Shown in pieces: positions 12,209-23,050 of a DNA stretch of 64,000 bases (position 1 is its first letter; each line of letters begins with the position of its first letter). The stretch is from AP-15 sp963799085 (GTDB lineage Bacteria; Pseudomonadota; Alphaproteobacteria; ATCC43930; CGMCC-115725): NCBI GenBank assembly GCA_963799085.1, contig CAWCWA010000009.1, positions 182,055 to 246,054 of the forward strand, read 5' to 3'. A program made the translations under genes and the position numbers. A model generated the notes under the pieces. It saw only the letters and a list, made by a program, of their open reading frames with translations, ran no database searches and was not told the origin of the DNA.

Positions 12209-13040
12209 TCAGCCTCGGACCAGGGTGAGCAAAGCCTGCATCAGCTCGCCGTCTGGCCGCGCCATCGTTTCGAGGATCGTGAAATGGTTCGGCCCCGTCG
12301 ATTGGCAGCAGATGCCCCGGCAGTCCGCGCTCGACCCACGCCTGGGCGTAGTCAACTGACTGGCGGCATAATTCGGGCAATTCCGCGGTGCCGTAGGTCA
12401 CGATAAGCGGACCTGCCATCGGCGGAAAATTGAGCATCGGGCTGTTGCGCTGCGCCTCGGCCTCGTCGAGCCCGAGCTTCTCATTGAGATAGTTAAGGCG
12501 GATCGGCTCAAGGTCGTAGAGGCCGCTGATCGCGATCCCGCCCCTGACCGCGCCGAGAGGCATTGTCATCGCCGTCAGATGCCCGCCGGCAGAATGGCCG
12601 GCGACGTAGATGCGCCCCGGATCGGCACCGTAATCTCCAAGATGCTCATGGAGCCAGCTGATGGCGTGGCGCACCTCGCCAACGATCCGGTCCATCCTTG
12701 CTTCGGGCGCCAGGGTGTATTCGACGACCGCCACGTTGAGACCGTGCGATACCGCCCCCTCGGCCAAGGCGCTATACAGTTCTTTTGTTTGGTGGGTCAT
12801 TTGCCAATAGCCGCCGTGGATGTAAGCCAGGGTCGGCGCCGCGGGGTTCCCGGCAAGGAATAGGTCGAGCCTTTCACGCGGCCGCTCGCCATAGGCGAGG
12901 CCAAGATGCCCGTGATGCCGCTCCCGAAAGCGCGCGCTGCGCGCGGCCCAGTCGGCAAGGAGTTTTGGGGATGATGGTACCGCGGCGAGGTTGTTGTAGG
13001 CGGCGTCGAGCTGGGCGCGATCCATTCCGCGGTACAGCAT
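12209..13040 (-). CDS. Alpha/beta hydrolase (esterase / arylformamidase-like), one frameshift
   Basis: A serine hydrolase of the COG0657-like group, about 275 residues after correction. It shows the oxyanion HGGYW motif, the nucleophile elbow GHSAGG, and YDLEPIRL typical of bacterial kynurenine-formamidase-like esterases. Near 12295 the frame must shift so that the catalytic His region reads NHFTILETMARPDG and stops at 12209; without the shift the His is lost. ATG 13040 was chosen for AAGAGG nine bases upstream and for the MLYRGMDRA start found in relatives. It stands alone downstream of the IS element. Substrate not inferable. Confidence 0.8.
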
Positions 13041-13248
13041 GGGTTTAAGCCTCTTCAGAATTCGCGCGGCTCTGGTGAAAGCAAGCGAACATTGTAGTGG
13101 CACAATACGGCGTGAAGTCCTTCATGCCCAGATCCGGGTCACTACGGCGGCCCCTTGGCAGCGACGCAGCTTGCCAGCCCACCGCCCCGGGCGGTGCTCG
13201 GCCAGCCCCGCGCCTAACCCCGCGTACCTCTACATGACCGCTACGGCC

Positions 13249-14902
13249 CCAGCCTGTGTGAAAAGAACGCGAGATTACGGTCGTGGCCAATTCCGCCGTG
13301 GGCGCAGCTGCTTTAAAATCCCGGAGCTTGGTGGGGTATTCGGGGGCTTAGCGATGCATCGGTTTATTGACGGTGACGATCGGATGCAACTGACGCTGCT
13401 ACCGAACAACCTGGAGGATTACGTCGGCGAAGAGAACCCGGTTCGGGCGGTCGAGGTCTTTATACGAGCTGGACCTTGCCGCCTTGGGGTTTTCGGGGAT
13501 GACGCCGGCGACGACGGGCCGGCCGGCCTATCATCCCTCGACGCTGCTGAAGATTTATCTTTACGGTTATTTGAACCGGGTTCAGTCGAGCCGGCGGCTG
13601 GAGCGCGAAACGCAGCGCAATATCGAGTTGATGTGGCTGACCGGGCGGCTGGCGCCCGACTTCAAGACGATTGCCGACTTCCGCCGGGACAATGGCGCGG
13701 CGATCCGGGCGGTGTGTTCCCAGTTTGTGGGGTTGTGCCGCCAGCTGGGCCTGTTCACCCGCGCCGTTGTTGCGATCGACGGCAGCAAGTTCAAAGCGGT
13801 GAACAACCGTGACCAAAACTACACGGTCGCCAAGGTCACCGGGCGGATGGAGCAGGTCGAGGCCAGCATCGCGCGTTACCTGAGGGCATTGGACCGGGCC
13901 GACCGCGAAGAGAGCGATATCGCCGAGGCCAAGTCGGTCCGGCTGAAAGAGAAGATTGCCCGCCTGCGCCAACAGATGCAGGCCTTGAAGGTGATGGAGC
14001 AGAGGGTTCAGGACGCACCTGACCAGCAGGTCTCGCTGACCGATCCTGACGCCCATTCGATGGCGACCAGCGGCAAAGGCACCGCGACTGTCGGCTACAA
14101 TGTGCAGATCGCGGTCGACGCCGAGCACCATCTGATCGTGGCCCACGAGGTGATCAACCAGGGATACGATCGCCACCAGCTCGCACCCATGGCGCTGCAG
14201 GCGCAGCAGGCCACGGGCTGCGAGCAGATCACCGCCCTGGCCGACCGCGGCTACTTCAGCGGCGGCCAGGTTCTGTTGTGCGAAGGCACTGGGGTCGCGC
14301 CGATCGTGCCCAAGGTCCTGCGTCAAGCGGGACCAAACGCGGCCTCTTTGCCCGGCAGGACTTCATCTACAACGCCGAGCACGACCACTACACCTGCCCG
14401 GCGGGCGCAAAACTCACCAAAATCCATCGCCGCGCCGATCACACCGAAGACTTCGACCGCTACCGCCATCTGAGCGCCTGCTTCACCTGTCCGCTCAGAC
14501 CCCGGTGCACGCCGACCCAGCGGCGGATCATCAAGCGCTGGGAGAATGAGGAGGTGCTCGACAGAATGCAGGACCGCCTCGACCGCATGCCCGAGGCCAT
14601 GGGGGTGCGGCGACAGACCGCCGAACACCCGTTCGGGACCCTCAAAGCCTGGATGGGCGCCGCCCATTTCCTGACCCGGACCCTCGACAAGGTCCGAACC
14701 GAGATGAGCCTCCTCGTCCTGGCCTATAACCTGAAGCGAATGATCGCGATCTTCGGTGTCGGACCGCTGATGGCGGCGATCAGGTCCTGATCGCCTCGCT
14801 CAAGCCACACGCGCCAGCCGATCTACCGGCGGCGCGACCGCCATGGCCGGAAAACACGCCCCGCCGTTCACGTCACATGACGCGTTTTCCCACGGCCTCG
14901 GG
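13249..14902 (+). mobile_element. IS1182-family insertion sequence
   Basis: About 1.65 kb bounded by imperfect terminal inverted repeats: CAGCCTGTGTGAAAAG at the left (from about 13251) against the complement of TTTTCCCACGGCCTCG at the right (about 14885-14900). The transposase gene fills the interior, with about 100 bp on each side. No clear target-site duplication is visible, so exact ends are uncertain by a few bases. It lies between the esterase and the SDR gene. Confidence 0.75.
13354..14790 (+). pseudogene. IS1182-family transposase, two frameshifts
   Basis: DDE transposase of the IS1182 family, about 478 codons over three frames. It begins MHRFIDGDDR with LPNNLEDYVGEENPVRAVEV, shifts near 13460, continues through the first catalytic block (VVAIDGSKFKAVN) and the second (ALADRGYFSG), shifts again near 14325, then runs through the Cys-rich CPAGAKLTK...CPLRPRC segment and the third block RRQTAEHPFGTLKAWMG to TGA at 14790. 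All blocks are well preserved. It is inactive as written, but an intact element with two sequencing errors is equally likely. Confidence 0.88.
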
Positions 14903-14975
14903 CATAAACCGTCGTCGCTGTGATCGAACCAGGCGGCCGGTGCGGGGCGAAGCGATCTTTTCGCAGCTGTCGTTT

Positions 14976-15083
14976 GCGGCGACGCTAAAATTGCCAAAAT
15001 CTGGTCGCATGGTGCGATAATCGAGTCTCCGAGGGTGGGGAGGCGTTTGCTGTAGATTCGGTGCAAATAACAGCAAAAACAGC
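14976..15083 (+). repeat. Dispersed intergenic repeat, copy B
   Basis: Second copy in the same orientation as copy A. The left end reads GGCGACGCTAAAATTGCC and the right end GTTTGCTGTAGATTCG...AACAGCAAAAACAGCG, with the shared middle words GTGCGATAA and CCGAGGGTG. It starts about 75 bp beyond the IS right end, in the 430-bp gap between the transposase and the SDR gene; nothing else is recognisable there. Confidence 0.75.
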
Positions 15084-15222
15084 GGGCGGCAGCCCGGTTC
15101 GCGTAACGGGGCGCGGATCGACGCTGCCGAAACGCCGCGCCGGCGGCCGGCCGGGATTGACAAGACCCGGCGCGGTTCGCGACAAGGGCGGCGGTATTTG
15201 CCGGTCTCGGGAGGAAAAGAAG

Positions 15223-16141
15223 ATGGGCATGCTCGACGGGCGGGTGGCGATTTGCACCGGGTCGGGGCGCGGGGTCGGCGGCGAGGTCGCCAAATTGATG
15301 GCGGCGAACGGCGCCAGGGTCGTCGTCAACGATCCCGGCACCAGCGGCAGCGGCGAGGGCGCCGACACGACCCCGGCGCAGGAGATCGTCGATCAGATCA
15401 AGGCGGCGGGCGGCGAGGCGGTCGCCAATTACGGCTCGGTCGCGAAATTCGACGATTGCCTGGCGATGGTCGCCCAGGCGCGCGACACGTTCGGCGGCCT
15501 CCATATCGTCTTCAACGCCGCCGGCATCCTGCGCGACAAGATGTTCCACAACATGTTCCCGGAGGATTGGCAGGCGGTCATCGACGTGCATCTGACCGGC
15601 CATTTCAACGTCAACCGGGCGGCGATCAACCTCTTCCGCGAGCAGAATTACGGCCGCATCATCATGGTGTCGTCGACCTCGGGGCTCCTCGGCAATGTCG
15701 GGCAGTGCAATTACGGGGCGGCGAAGCTCGGCATCGTCGCGCTCGCCCGCATCGTCGCGATGGAGAACGCCTCGCGCGGCATTACCGTCAACGTGATCTG
15801 CCCGTCGGCCGACACCCGCATGACCCGCTCGGTGCCGACCCCGAAGGACCCGACCGCCGCCGCGATGCGCGAGGAGCGGCTGCGGCGCAGCCGGGCGGAC
15901 GCGATCGCACCCCTCTGCGTCTATCTCGCCTCGGAGCAGGCGAGCCAGAGTCAACGGCCAGGTGTTTCACCAGCGCGCCGGCGAACTCTCGCTCTACGGC
16001 CATATGCGCCCGGTGCGGATGGTGCACCGCCAGGGCGGCTGGACGCCGGAGACATTGGCGGAAGTCGCGATCCCGGCATTGGCCCCACAATTCACCCCGC
16101 TCGACAGCCGCGGCGTTCATCCGGGCCTGCCGATGGAATAG
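15223..16141 (+). CDS. Short-chain dehydrogenase/reductase, one frameshift
   Basis: NAD(P)-dependent oxidoreductase of the classical SDR family, about 305 residues, of the type seen in hydroxyacyl-CoA or steroid dehydrogenases. The cofactor motif TGSGRGVG follows a short first strand; NAAG and the SSTSGL...YGAAK catalytic Ser-Tyr-Lys set are present. A frameshift near 15945 is needed to continue as VNGQVFHQRAGELSLYG and stop at TAG 16141. ATG 15223 follows a strong GGGAGG eight bases upstream. No pathway partner is adjacent: the next gene is convergent. Confidence 0.85.
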
Positions 16142-16150
16142 GCCGCCGGG

Positions 16151-17681
16151 TCAGGCGAGTGCGGCGCGGGCGGCGGCGAGCGTCGCTTCCGGGCCGGCCG
16201 AGGCGTCGATCCGGGTCCAATCGAGTCGACCCGGGGTCATGCCGCATCTGCTGCGCCAGCACCTGCGGCGAGGCGTCGGAGGCGTCGTGGCGGCGGGTGC
16301 GGATGCGCTCGGCCATTGCCGATGCCGGCGCATCGAGCCAGAGGCCGGTGAAAGGGACGCCGGCCCTGGCGGCGATTGCCGCGAATTCCTGCCGCTCGGC
16401 GTGGCGCAGCGCCACCGCGTCGAGGATGACCGAATAGCCCGAAGCGAGGGTCGCCGCCGCCTTCTCGCGCATGCTGCCGTAGACCCGGCGCGAGACGGTA
16501 CTCGTATAGGCGCTCTCGGGAAGCGGGGTTTCGGGGGCGACGCCGAGCAAGAGTTTGCGGGTTACGTCGCTGCGCAGCAGGCGGGCGCCGGGCGGCCGGC
16601 CGAGTTCCGGCGCCAATGCCGCGGCGAGCGTCGATTTGCCGCTGCCGCTGAAGCCGCCCACCGCGACAAGGCGGCAGGGGGCGGGTTCGAGCACGCGGTG
16701 CGCGAGATCGAGATAGGCGCGCGCCTCGCGAGCCTTGGCTTCGGCCTCGGCCCCGGCGATGTCGGCGAGTGCCGTCGCCGTGACATGCGCGCGGATGCCG
16801 GCGCGCAGCGACAGAAAAAGCGGCAATGCGGCAAGCCCATCATCCTCGCCGCTTGTGTCGAGGTAGCGGTTCAGCACCAGGTTCGCGAGGGCGCCGAGGC
16901 CGCGGAATTCGAGATCCATCAACAGGAACGCGAGGTCGTAGAGGGTGTCGGTGCTGGCGAGCGCGTCGGAAAATTCGAGGCAGTCGAACAAAAGCGGCTT
17001 GCCGTCGAAGAGGCAGATGTTGCGCAGATGGAGATCGCCATGAACGCGGCGCACCTTGCCGGCCTTGCGCCGCGCGTCGAGGCGGGGCGCCAACCGGGTC
17101 AGATGCTCCGACCATTTCGCGCGGATCGATGCGACGCGCTCGGGGTCGAAGCCCGCCCGTCCGGCCCCTATCAGGCAGGCGTGGTTGGTTTCGGCGACCT
17201 CCCGCAATGCCGCCGCACCCCCCGCCTCGAACCGCGGTTCGGCCACCGCGTGAAAACGGGCGATATGGTCGGCGAGCGCCGTCATCAGCCGCGGCTCGAG
17301 CTTGCCCGCGACGGCGAGCGCGTCGAACAGTTGGTCCTGGTCGAAGCGGCGCATCACGACGACCCAGTCGACCGCCCGGCCTTCCCCGCCAAAGCCGATG
17401 GCGCCGCGCTCGTCGCGACCGATCGGGCGCAGTTCGAGATAGAGTTCGGGTGCGGTGCGGCGGTTGAGCGCGAGTTCGGCGGCGCAGGCTTCGCGCCGCA
17501 ATGCCTCAGTCGAGAAATCTAGATAGGGGAACTTGACCGCGCGCTTCAGCTTGTAGGCGCGCTCGCCGGCGAGAAAGACGATCGAAATATGGGTCTCGAC
17601 GATATCCACCCGCGCGACACTCGGCCCGTAGGAGGAGGGATCGCCGAGAAAGGCGATGACCGCGCGCTGGTCGTCCGCCAT
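16151..17681 (-). CDS. Bifunctional aminoglycoside-phosphotransferase-like / P-loop ATPase, one frameshift
   Basis: A fusion of two domains, about 510 residues, known as the COG2187-COG0645 architecture. The N-terminal half is kinase-like, with VHGDLHLRNICLFDG as the catalytic loop and LFDCLEF as the metal-binding region. The C-terminal half is a small kinase-type ATPase with GGFSGSGKST as P-loop. Near 16240 a frameshift is needed, after which the protein ends TPGRLDWTRIDASAG...RAALA at 16151. The physiological substrate of this family is unknown; the antibiotic-resistance label comes only from fold similarity. It is 7 bp from the xseA stop on the same strand. Confidence 0.85.
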
Positions 17682-17688
17682 CGGCGGT

Positions 17689-19116
17689 TCAGAAAAGGTT
17701 ACCCTGTTCCGCCGGCGGCGGCGTTCGCCGGACCGGGCGGCGCGGAGTGCGGCCGGCGATGGCGCCGACCTTGCCGTCGTAGAATTCGAGATCGAGTGCC
17801 GCCCCCGGGCGGATCGCGGCCGCTTCGGTCACGACCCGCGCATCGCCATCGCGCACCACGACGTAGCCGCGCGCCAGGAGGCTCTCATGCCGCTCGGAAT
17901 GGGTCGCAAGCCGCCCGGCGAAATTGTCGACCGCCTCGCGATTGCGGGCGATGACGCGGCCCAATGCATTGTCGAGCCGGTCGCGCACCTCGGCGAGGCG
18001 CGAGCGCAATCGGCCGATATCGGCGGCGAGCACGGCCGGGCGCAACCCGGCAGCGGCAAGATCGAGCCGCTGCTGCGCGCCGCGCAGATGCCGCTCGGCC
18101 GCGAGCCGCAGCCGCTCGGCGCGGTCGTCGAGACGCTGCGCGGCGTTACCGATCAAATCCTGGGGGTCGGGAAGCCCTCGGGCGAGCCCCGAGAGGTGCA
18201 ACCGGCGCTCACTCAAAAGCCGGGCGAGGCCGCCGGCGAGCCGGGACGATTTGCCGCCGAGTTCGGCGAGAAGATCGAGCCGCACCGGAACGGCCATTTC
18301 GGCCGCCGCGGTGGGGGTGGGGGCGCGACGGTCGCTCGCATGGTCGATCAGTGTCGTGTCGGTCTCATGCCCGACCGCTGAGATCAGCGGGATCGCCGAG
18401 GCGGCGGCGGCGCGCACGACGATCTCCTCGTTGAACGCCATCAAATCCTCGAGACTGCCGCCGCCGCGCGCGACGATGATCAGATCGGGCCGCCGCACCA
18501 CGCCCCGGGCCGGCAGGCGGTTGAACCCGGCGATCGCGGCGGCGATCTGGTGCGCCGCGCCCTCGCCCTGGACTGCGACCGGCCAGATCAGCACATGGCG
18601 CGGGAAGCGGTCGGCGAGACGGTGCAGGATGTCGCGAATCACCGCCCCCGAGGGCGAGGTGACGACACCGATCACATCGGGGATAAACGGCAGTTTCTTT
18701 TTGCGTTCCTCGGCGAAGAGCCCCTCCGCGGCAAGCCGCTGGCGGCGCTCTTCGAGGAGTTTCAGCAATGCGCCGACGCCGGCAAGCTCGATCGTGTCGA
18801 TGACGAGCTGGTATTTCGAGCGCCCGGGAAAGGTCGTCAGCCGGCCGGTGCAGACGACTTCCATGCCGTCCTCGGGCCGGACCGCAAGCCGCATCGCGGT
18901 CATGCGCCAGCAGACCGCGTCGAGTGCGGCCTCGGCGTCCTTCAGGGTCAGATAGCAATGGCCGGAACTGTGCCGCTTGAAGCCCGAAACCTCGCCGCGC
19001 ACCCGGACATAGGCAAAATTGTCCTCGATCGAGCGCTTGAGCGCCTGCGACAATTCGGAGACGGTATATTCGGCGAGGTTAGGGCGGGCGGTGGCCGCGC
19101 TCAAGAGATCATCCAT
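17689..19116 (-). CDS. xseA: Exodeoxyribonuclease VII large subunit
   Basis: Catalytic subunit of exonuclease VII, which degrades single-stranded DNA. 475 residues, normal for the family. An N-terminal OB fold (VRVRGEVSGFKRHSSGHCYL) is followed by the core VGVVTSPSGAVIRDILHRL and RPDLIIVARGGGSLEDL, with the conserved SAVGHETDTTLIDHASDRRA, then the long coiled-coil region and the C-terminal GYVVVRDGD. ATG 19116 is chosen (MDDLL); ATG 19122 is two codons upstream. The small subunit xseB is not in the window. Confidence 0.95.
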   Translation of the reverse strand: MDDLLSAATARPNLAEYTVSELSQALKRSIEDNFAYVRVRGEVSGFKRHSSGHCYLTLKDAEAALDAVCWRMTAMRLAVRPEDGMEVVCTGRLTTFPGRSKYQLVIDTIELAGVGALLKLLEERRQRLAAEGLFAEERKKKLPFIPDVIGVVTSPSGAVIRDILHRLADRFPRHVLIWPVAVQGEGAAHQIAAAIAGFNRLPARGVVRRPDLIIVARGGGSLEDLMAFNEEIVVRAAAASAIPLISAVGHETDTTLIDHASDRRAPTPTAAAEMAVPVRLDLLAELGGKSSRLAGGLARLLSERRLHLSGLARGLPDPQDLIGNAAQRLDDRAERLRLAAERHLRGAQQRLDLAAAGLRPAVLAADIGRLRSRLAEVRDRLDNALGRVIARNREAVDNFAGRLATHSERHESLLARGYVVVRDGDARVVTEAAAIRPGAALDLEFYDGKVGAIAGRTPRRPVRRTPPPAEQGNLF

Positions 19117-19209
19117 GCCCATATCATAGCCGAGGACGGCGGCAGGGGCGATGCGGCGGGGTCGCCGGCATAAGATGGCGGGACCTGTTCGCATCAGGGA
19201 GAGGCGCCA

Positions 19210-20022
19210 ATGTCGGAGATGAACCGTTCGTTTTCGGGTTCGATGCCCGAGTTCTATGATCGCTACCTGGTGCCGTTCCAGTTCGAGCCGTTCGCGCGCG
19301 ACCTCGCCGATCGGCTGGGGGAAATGCAACGCGGCGAGGTGCTTGAGATCGCAGCCGGAACCGGTGTGGTCACGCGTGCGCTCGCTCGGGCATTGCCGCA
19401 GGCCGTTCGCATCACCGCGACCGATCTCAACCCCGCAATGCTCGAACACGCAAAGTCGCACTCAGGATTGGAGCGGGTCGAGTGGCGGGAGGCGGATGCG
19501 ATGGCGCTGCCTTTTGCGGACGAGGCGTTCGACCGCGTCCTCTGCCAGTTCGGCGTTATGTTCTTTCCTGACAAGGAGGCCGGTTTTCGCGAAACCTGGC
19601 GGGTGCTTCGGCCGGGCGGGCAATTCCTGTTCAACGTCTGGGGCGACAGGCAAGGCACGGCCTTTCTGCTGGCGCGACAGGTGGCGGGCGAAATCCTGGG
19701 CCGCGAGCCAGCGAGCCTGTCGGCCCCCGAATACAACGATGTTCCGATGGTCAAGGCCGCGCTCGCCAGGGCGGGGTTCTCCCAGGTCGAGGCGGAAACC
19801 GTAACCAAACGCACCCGCGCCCCCGGGCCCCGCGACGCCGCGATCGCCACCTGCCATGGCGGCATCATGCGCGCCGAGATCGACAAATCTGCCCCCGGCC
19901 GGCTCGACGAGATCACCGACAAGGTCGCGGCCGCCTTCGCCGCCCGGTTTGGCGACGGGCTGGTCGACGCCCCGATCAACGCCATTCTGTTCATGGCGAC
20001 AAAGGCGCGGAGAGTCGGCTGA
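19210..20022 (+). CDS. Class I SAM-dependent methyltransferase (UbiE-like)
   Basis: 270 residues. SAM-binding motif I is VLEIAAGTGVVTRALA, followed by ATDLNPAMLEHAK and the post-motif WREADAMALPFADEAFD, typical of methyltransferase type 11 enzymes. GREPASLSAPEYN and the rest of the C-terminal half are less conserved. The stop overlaps the purD start (TGATG), so the two are probably co-translated; there is no evident metabolic link to purines. Methyl acceptor unknown. Confidence 0.87.
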   Translation: MSEMNRSFSGSMPEFYDRYLVPFQFEPFARDLADRLGEMQRGEVLEIAAGTGVVTRALARALPQAVRITATDLNPAMLEHAKSHSGLERVEWREADAMALPFADEAFDRVLCQFGVMFFPDKEAGFRETWRVLRPGGQFLFNVWGDRQGTAFLLARQVAGEILGREPASLSAPEYNDVPMVKAALARAGFSQVEAETVTKRTRAPGPRDAAIATCHGGIMRAEIDKSAPGRLDEITDKVAAAFAARFGDGLVDAPINAILFMATKARRVG

Positions 20023-21320
20023 TGCGCGTGCTCGTGGTGGGATCGGGCGGCCGCGAGCATGCTCTCGCCTGGGCGATCGCCGCTTCGCCGCTGGTCGATC
20101 GGCTTTATTGCGCGCCGGGGAACGCCGGGATCGCCGAGGAGGCGCAATGCGTGCCGATCCGTGCAACCGACATCAAAGGGCTCGTCGAATTCTGCCGCAA
20201 CGAGCGGGTCGATTTCGTTGTCGTGGGTCCCGAGGCGCCGCTGGTCCTGGGGCTCGTCGATGCGCTTGGCGCCGCGGGGGTTCGCGCCTTCGGTCCCACT
20301 GCAGGCGCTGCCGCGCTTGAAGGCTCGAAATCCTTCGCCAAGGATCTCTGCGCCAAGGCCGGGATCCCGACCGCCGCCTATCGCCATTTCCGCGATCCTA
20401 CGGCGGCCAAGGCCTATATCGCCGCGCGTGGCGTCCCGATCGTGGTCAAGGCCGACGGGCTTGCCGCCGGCAAGGGGGTTACAGTCGCCTTCGATCTTGA
20501 CACCGCCTATCGCGCGGTCGACGCCGCCCTGGTGGAGCGCCGCTTTAGCGCTGCCGGGCTCGAAATCGTCGTCGAGGACTTTCTTGCCGGAGAGGAGGTG
20601 AGTTTTTTCGCATTGGTTGACGGCAAGGACGCGCTGCCGCTCGCCGCCGCCCAGGACCACAAACGCGTTGGCGACGGCGACACCGGCCCCAATACCGGCG
20701 GCATGGGCGCCTATTCGCCCGCCCCCGCATTGACGCCGGCGCTCGAAGGGCAGGTCATGGAGCGCATCATCCTGCCCACCGTTCACGCGATGGCGCGAGA
20801 AGGCCGGCCCTATAAGGGGGTGCTCTATGCCGGGCTGATGCTGACCGAAACCGGGCCGCAGCTTCTCGAATACAATGTCCGCTTCGGCGATCCGGAGGCG
20901 CAGGTTCTGGTCATGCGCCTCGTCAGTGATCTGTTGCCGGCGCTGCTTGCGGTCGAAGACGGGATATTGCGGCAGGTCGATCTGCGCTGGCGTCCCGATC
21001 CTTCGGTCTGCGTAGTAATGGCCGCCGGAGGTTATCCCGACGAGCCGGCCCGCGGTGGCGAGATCCGGGGCCTTGCCGCCTTGGCGAACGATCCGAAGCT
21101 CAAGATCTTTCACGCCGCCACCCGTCGCGAAAATGACCGGCTCCTCGCCGATGGCGGCAGGGTTCTCGGCGTCACCGCCTCGGGCGGCGATCTCGGCGAG
21201 GCCCGCGGGCGCGCCTATGCCGCGATCGACCGGATCGATTGGCCCGACGGCTTCTGCCGCCGCGACATCGGCGGCCGGGCCGTGATCGGGGGCGTCGCGG
21301 CATCAGTTTTGAAGGAGTGA
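20022..21320 (+). CDS. purD: Phosphoribosylamine-glycine ligase
   Basis: GARS, the second step of de novo purine synthesis. 432 residues, full family length. N-terminal MRVLVVGSGGREHALAW, ATP-grasp motifs VKADGLAAGKGV and EEVSFFALVDG, the signature NTGGMGAYSPAP, and YNVRFGDPEAQV. Translationally coupled to the upstream methyltransferase and followed 4 bp later by the CBS gene. Confidence 0.97.
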   Translation: MRVLVVGSGGREHALAWAIAASPLVDRLYCAPGNAGIAEEAQCVPIRATDIKGLVEFCRNERVDFVVVGPEAPLVLGLVDALGAAGVRAFGPTAGAAALEGSKSFAKDLCAKAGIPTAAYRHFRDPTAAKAYIAARGVPIVVKADGLAAGKGVTVAFDLDTAYRAVDAALVERRFSAAGLEIVVEDFLAGEEVSFFALVDGKDALPLAAAQDHKRVGDGDTGPNTGGMGAYSPAPALTPALEGQVMERIILPTVHAMAREGRPYKGVLYAGLMLTETGPQLLEYNVRFGDPEAQVLVMRLVSDLLPALLAVEDGILRQVDLRWRPDPSVCVVMAAGGYPDEPARGGEIRGLAALANDPKLKIFHAATRRENDRLLADGGRVLGVTASGGDLGEARGRAYAAIDRIDWPDGFCRRDIGGRAVIGGVAASVLKE

Positions 21321-21324
21321 GAAT

Positions 21325-22344
21325 GTGAAGGCTGGAGACATCATGACGCGGGAGGTGGTTTCGGTTTCGCCCGAGACGCCGACTCCCGAAATCGCGGCCA
21401 TACTACTGCACCACGGGATCAGCGCGGTCCCCGTGGTGGATGGCTCGGGGATGGTCGTCGGCATGGTCAGCGAAGGCGATCTGCTGGGCCGCAACCAGGC
21501 CGAGCGGGAGGCGCGGCGCGATTGGTGGCTGGCGCTGATCGCCGAAGGCGAAGAGCTTCATCCGGATTTCCTCGCAAGCCTGAAACAGAAGAGCCTGACC
21601 GCGCGGGACGTGATGTCGGCGCCGGTCGTCAGGGTCACCGAGGACACCGAGATCGCGGAAATCAGCCGTTTGCTCGCGACGCATCGGATCAAGCGGGCGC
21701 CGGTGGTGGCGGAGGGCCGCCTGGTCGGCATCGTCAGCCGCGCCGACCTGCTGCGGGCGCTGACGGCCGAGCATCAAAACCAAGCCCAGCCCAACCACGT
21801 CTCACGAGCGCGCCAACTGGTGGCCGATGCGCTGACCGCGCTCGACCATCATTTTGCTCTTCGTCACGAAACGCAGCCTCGTTCGGGACCGCTTTCTGTC
21901 GAAAAACCAGCCGAGGAAGGCGTTCGCGCCGTCGATTTCCGCTCGCTTTCCGCAGAATTCAGGCATCGGCAGACGGCGCAGCACGATCGGGCCGGCGCCG
22001 CCGCCGCCACACGCGAGCGGGAGAGGGTCAAGGAGCTGATCGACCAGCATATCGTCGACGAGCGCTGGTCGGCGCTGCTGCATCAGGCTAGAGCCGCCGC
22101 CGAGCACGGAGCCAAGGAGTTTATGCTGCTTCGTTTTCCCAGCGATCTGTGCATCGACCAGGGCCGGGCGATCAACTCGGCGTTGCCCGACTGGCCAAAG
22201 ACCTTGCGCGGCGAGGCGGCTGAGCTTTACCTGCTGTGGGAACGCGATCTGAAGGCGCGCGGCTTTCGGCTGATGGCCAAAGTGCTCGAATTTCCCGAGG
22301 GACGGCCAGGCGACATCGGACTTTTCCTGATCTGGGGCGAATGA
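21325..22344 (+). CDS. CBS-domain-pair protein with unknown C-terminal domain
   Basis: 339 residues from a GTG start 4 bp after the purD stop. Two CBS modules form a Bateman domain in the first ~150 residues (GDIMTREVVSVSPETP...GMVVGMVSEGDLLGR and ARDVMSAPVVRVTEDTE...LVGIVSRADLLRAL), expected to bind adenine nucleotides. The remaining ~180 residues are hydrophilic, with a possible helix-rich segment and a terminal GDIGLFLIWGE. Adjacent to purD, so sensing purine nucleotide status is an attractive but untested idea. Confidence 0.82.
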   Translation: MKAGDIMTREVVSVSPETPTPEIAAILLHHGISAVPVVDGSGMVVGMVSEGDLLGRNQAEREARRDWWLALIAEGEELHPDFLASLKQKSLTARDVMSAPVVRVTEDTEIAEISRLLATHRIKRAPVVAEGRLVGIVSRADLLRALTAEHQNQAQPNHVSRARQLVADALTALDHHFALRHETQPRSGPLSVEKPAEEGVRAVDFRSLSAEFRHRQTAQHDRAGAAAATRERERVKELIDQHIVDERWSALLHQARAAAEHGAKEFMLLRFPSDLCIDQGRAINSALPDWPKTLRGEAAELYLLWERDLKARGFRLMAKVLEFPEGRPGDIGLFLIWGE

Positions 22345-22405
22345 ATCTGGCTTTTCCTTGATGCGATCCCGCCAGGATTTCCCCGACCCGGCGGACCAAC
22401 CGGGG

Positions 22406-22847
22406 TCAAACTGGGCGATGGACGCTTTGTATCCCTTTTTCTCTCTTATTCGAGAGGCAGCCCTTCGAGCGGATCGTCCGGTGACGCACGGTGACAAAGC
22501 TGCTGTCGATCGGGTTCGGGGTCCTAAGTTTCCAGTGTTCGGGCAGGGAAATCGAAGAACGCCGGCAGGACCTCGCGATCCTTGGCCAGGCGCGCGGCAG
22601 CCTTCTGAGCTCGTAGGCCTTGATGAAGGCGTCGAATGCGGCCTCGGCCCCAGTTCTCGTCTCGGCCATCCAGATCGCCTTCGCTGACCATGCCGACAAG
22701 ATTGCCGCCCTCATCGAGGACGGGTGCGGCGCTGATGCCCTCGCGCAGCAGCAGATTGGCGACCTCCCTGAGAGGCGTTTCGGCCATGACATACGCAGCG
22801 GGCGCTGTCATGACCGCGGCCGCCCTGATGGTGCTTACAGATTTCAT
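22406..22847 (-). pseudogene. Degraded CBS-domain protein gene
   Basis: From ATG 22847 the product begins as a CBS module (VMTAPAAYVMAETPLREVANLLLREG...LVGMVSEGDL) similar to the gene at 21325. It then breaks after about 60 codons: a frameshift near 22680 moves into a frame with AAFDAFIKAYELRRL before similarity fades. The second CBS module is absent. It lies convergent to the intact CBS gene. I read it as a truncated, frame-shifted relic, though an error-damaged short gene is possible. Confidence 0.6.
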
Positions 22848-23050
22848 CGCTCAAAGCCCCACTGCTGCGACGCGTTTCGATGGCGGAGTGCTTCACGTCA
22901 GCAATTCAACGCTCGCGGCCCGCATTGCTCCCTACCGGAGTAGATGGAATTGCGACTGCTGTTGCGCATCGCCTCAAATGAGGGATGCGTCCGGGCCGAG
23001 ATAAGGCCGCGCGTTTCAGCCGGGTCTGAGAGGTTCAGGCCGGCGCGGCG

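Noticed and set aside
10964..15083. Repeats A and B as a composite transposon around the IS element
   Set aside because: They do not abut the IS ends (about 2.2 kb on one side, about 75 bp on the other) and also occur elsewhere.
15198..17522. Long plus-strand open frame across the SDR and the phosphotransferase/ATPase gene
   Set aside because: Low-complexity composition and antisense to a gene with clear kinase and P-loop motifs.
16151..17681. Antibiotic-resistance aminoglycoside phosphotransferase
   Set aside because: The fold matches but the family fused to a P-loop ATPase is not known to confer resistance.
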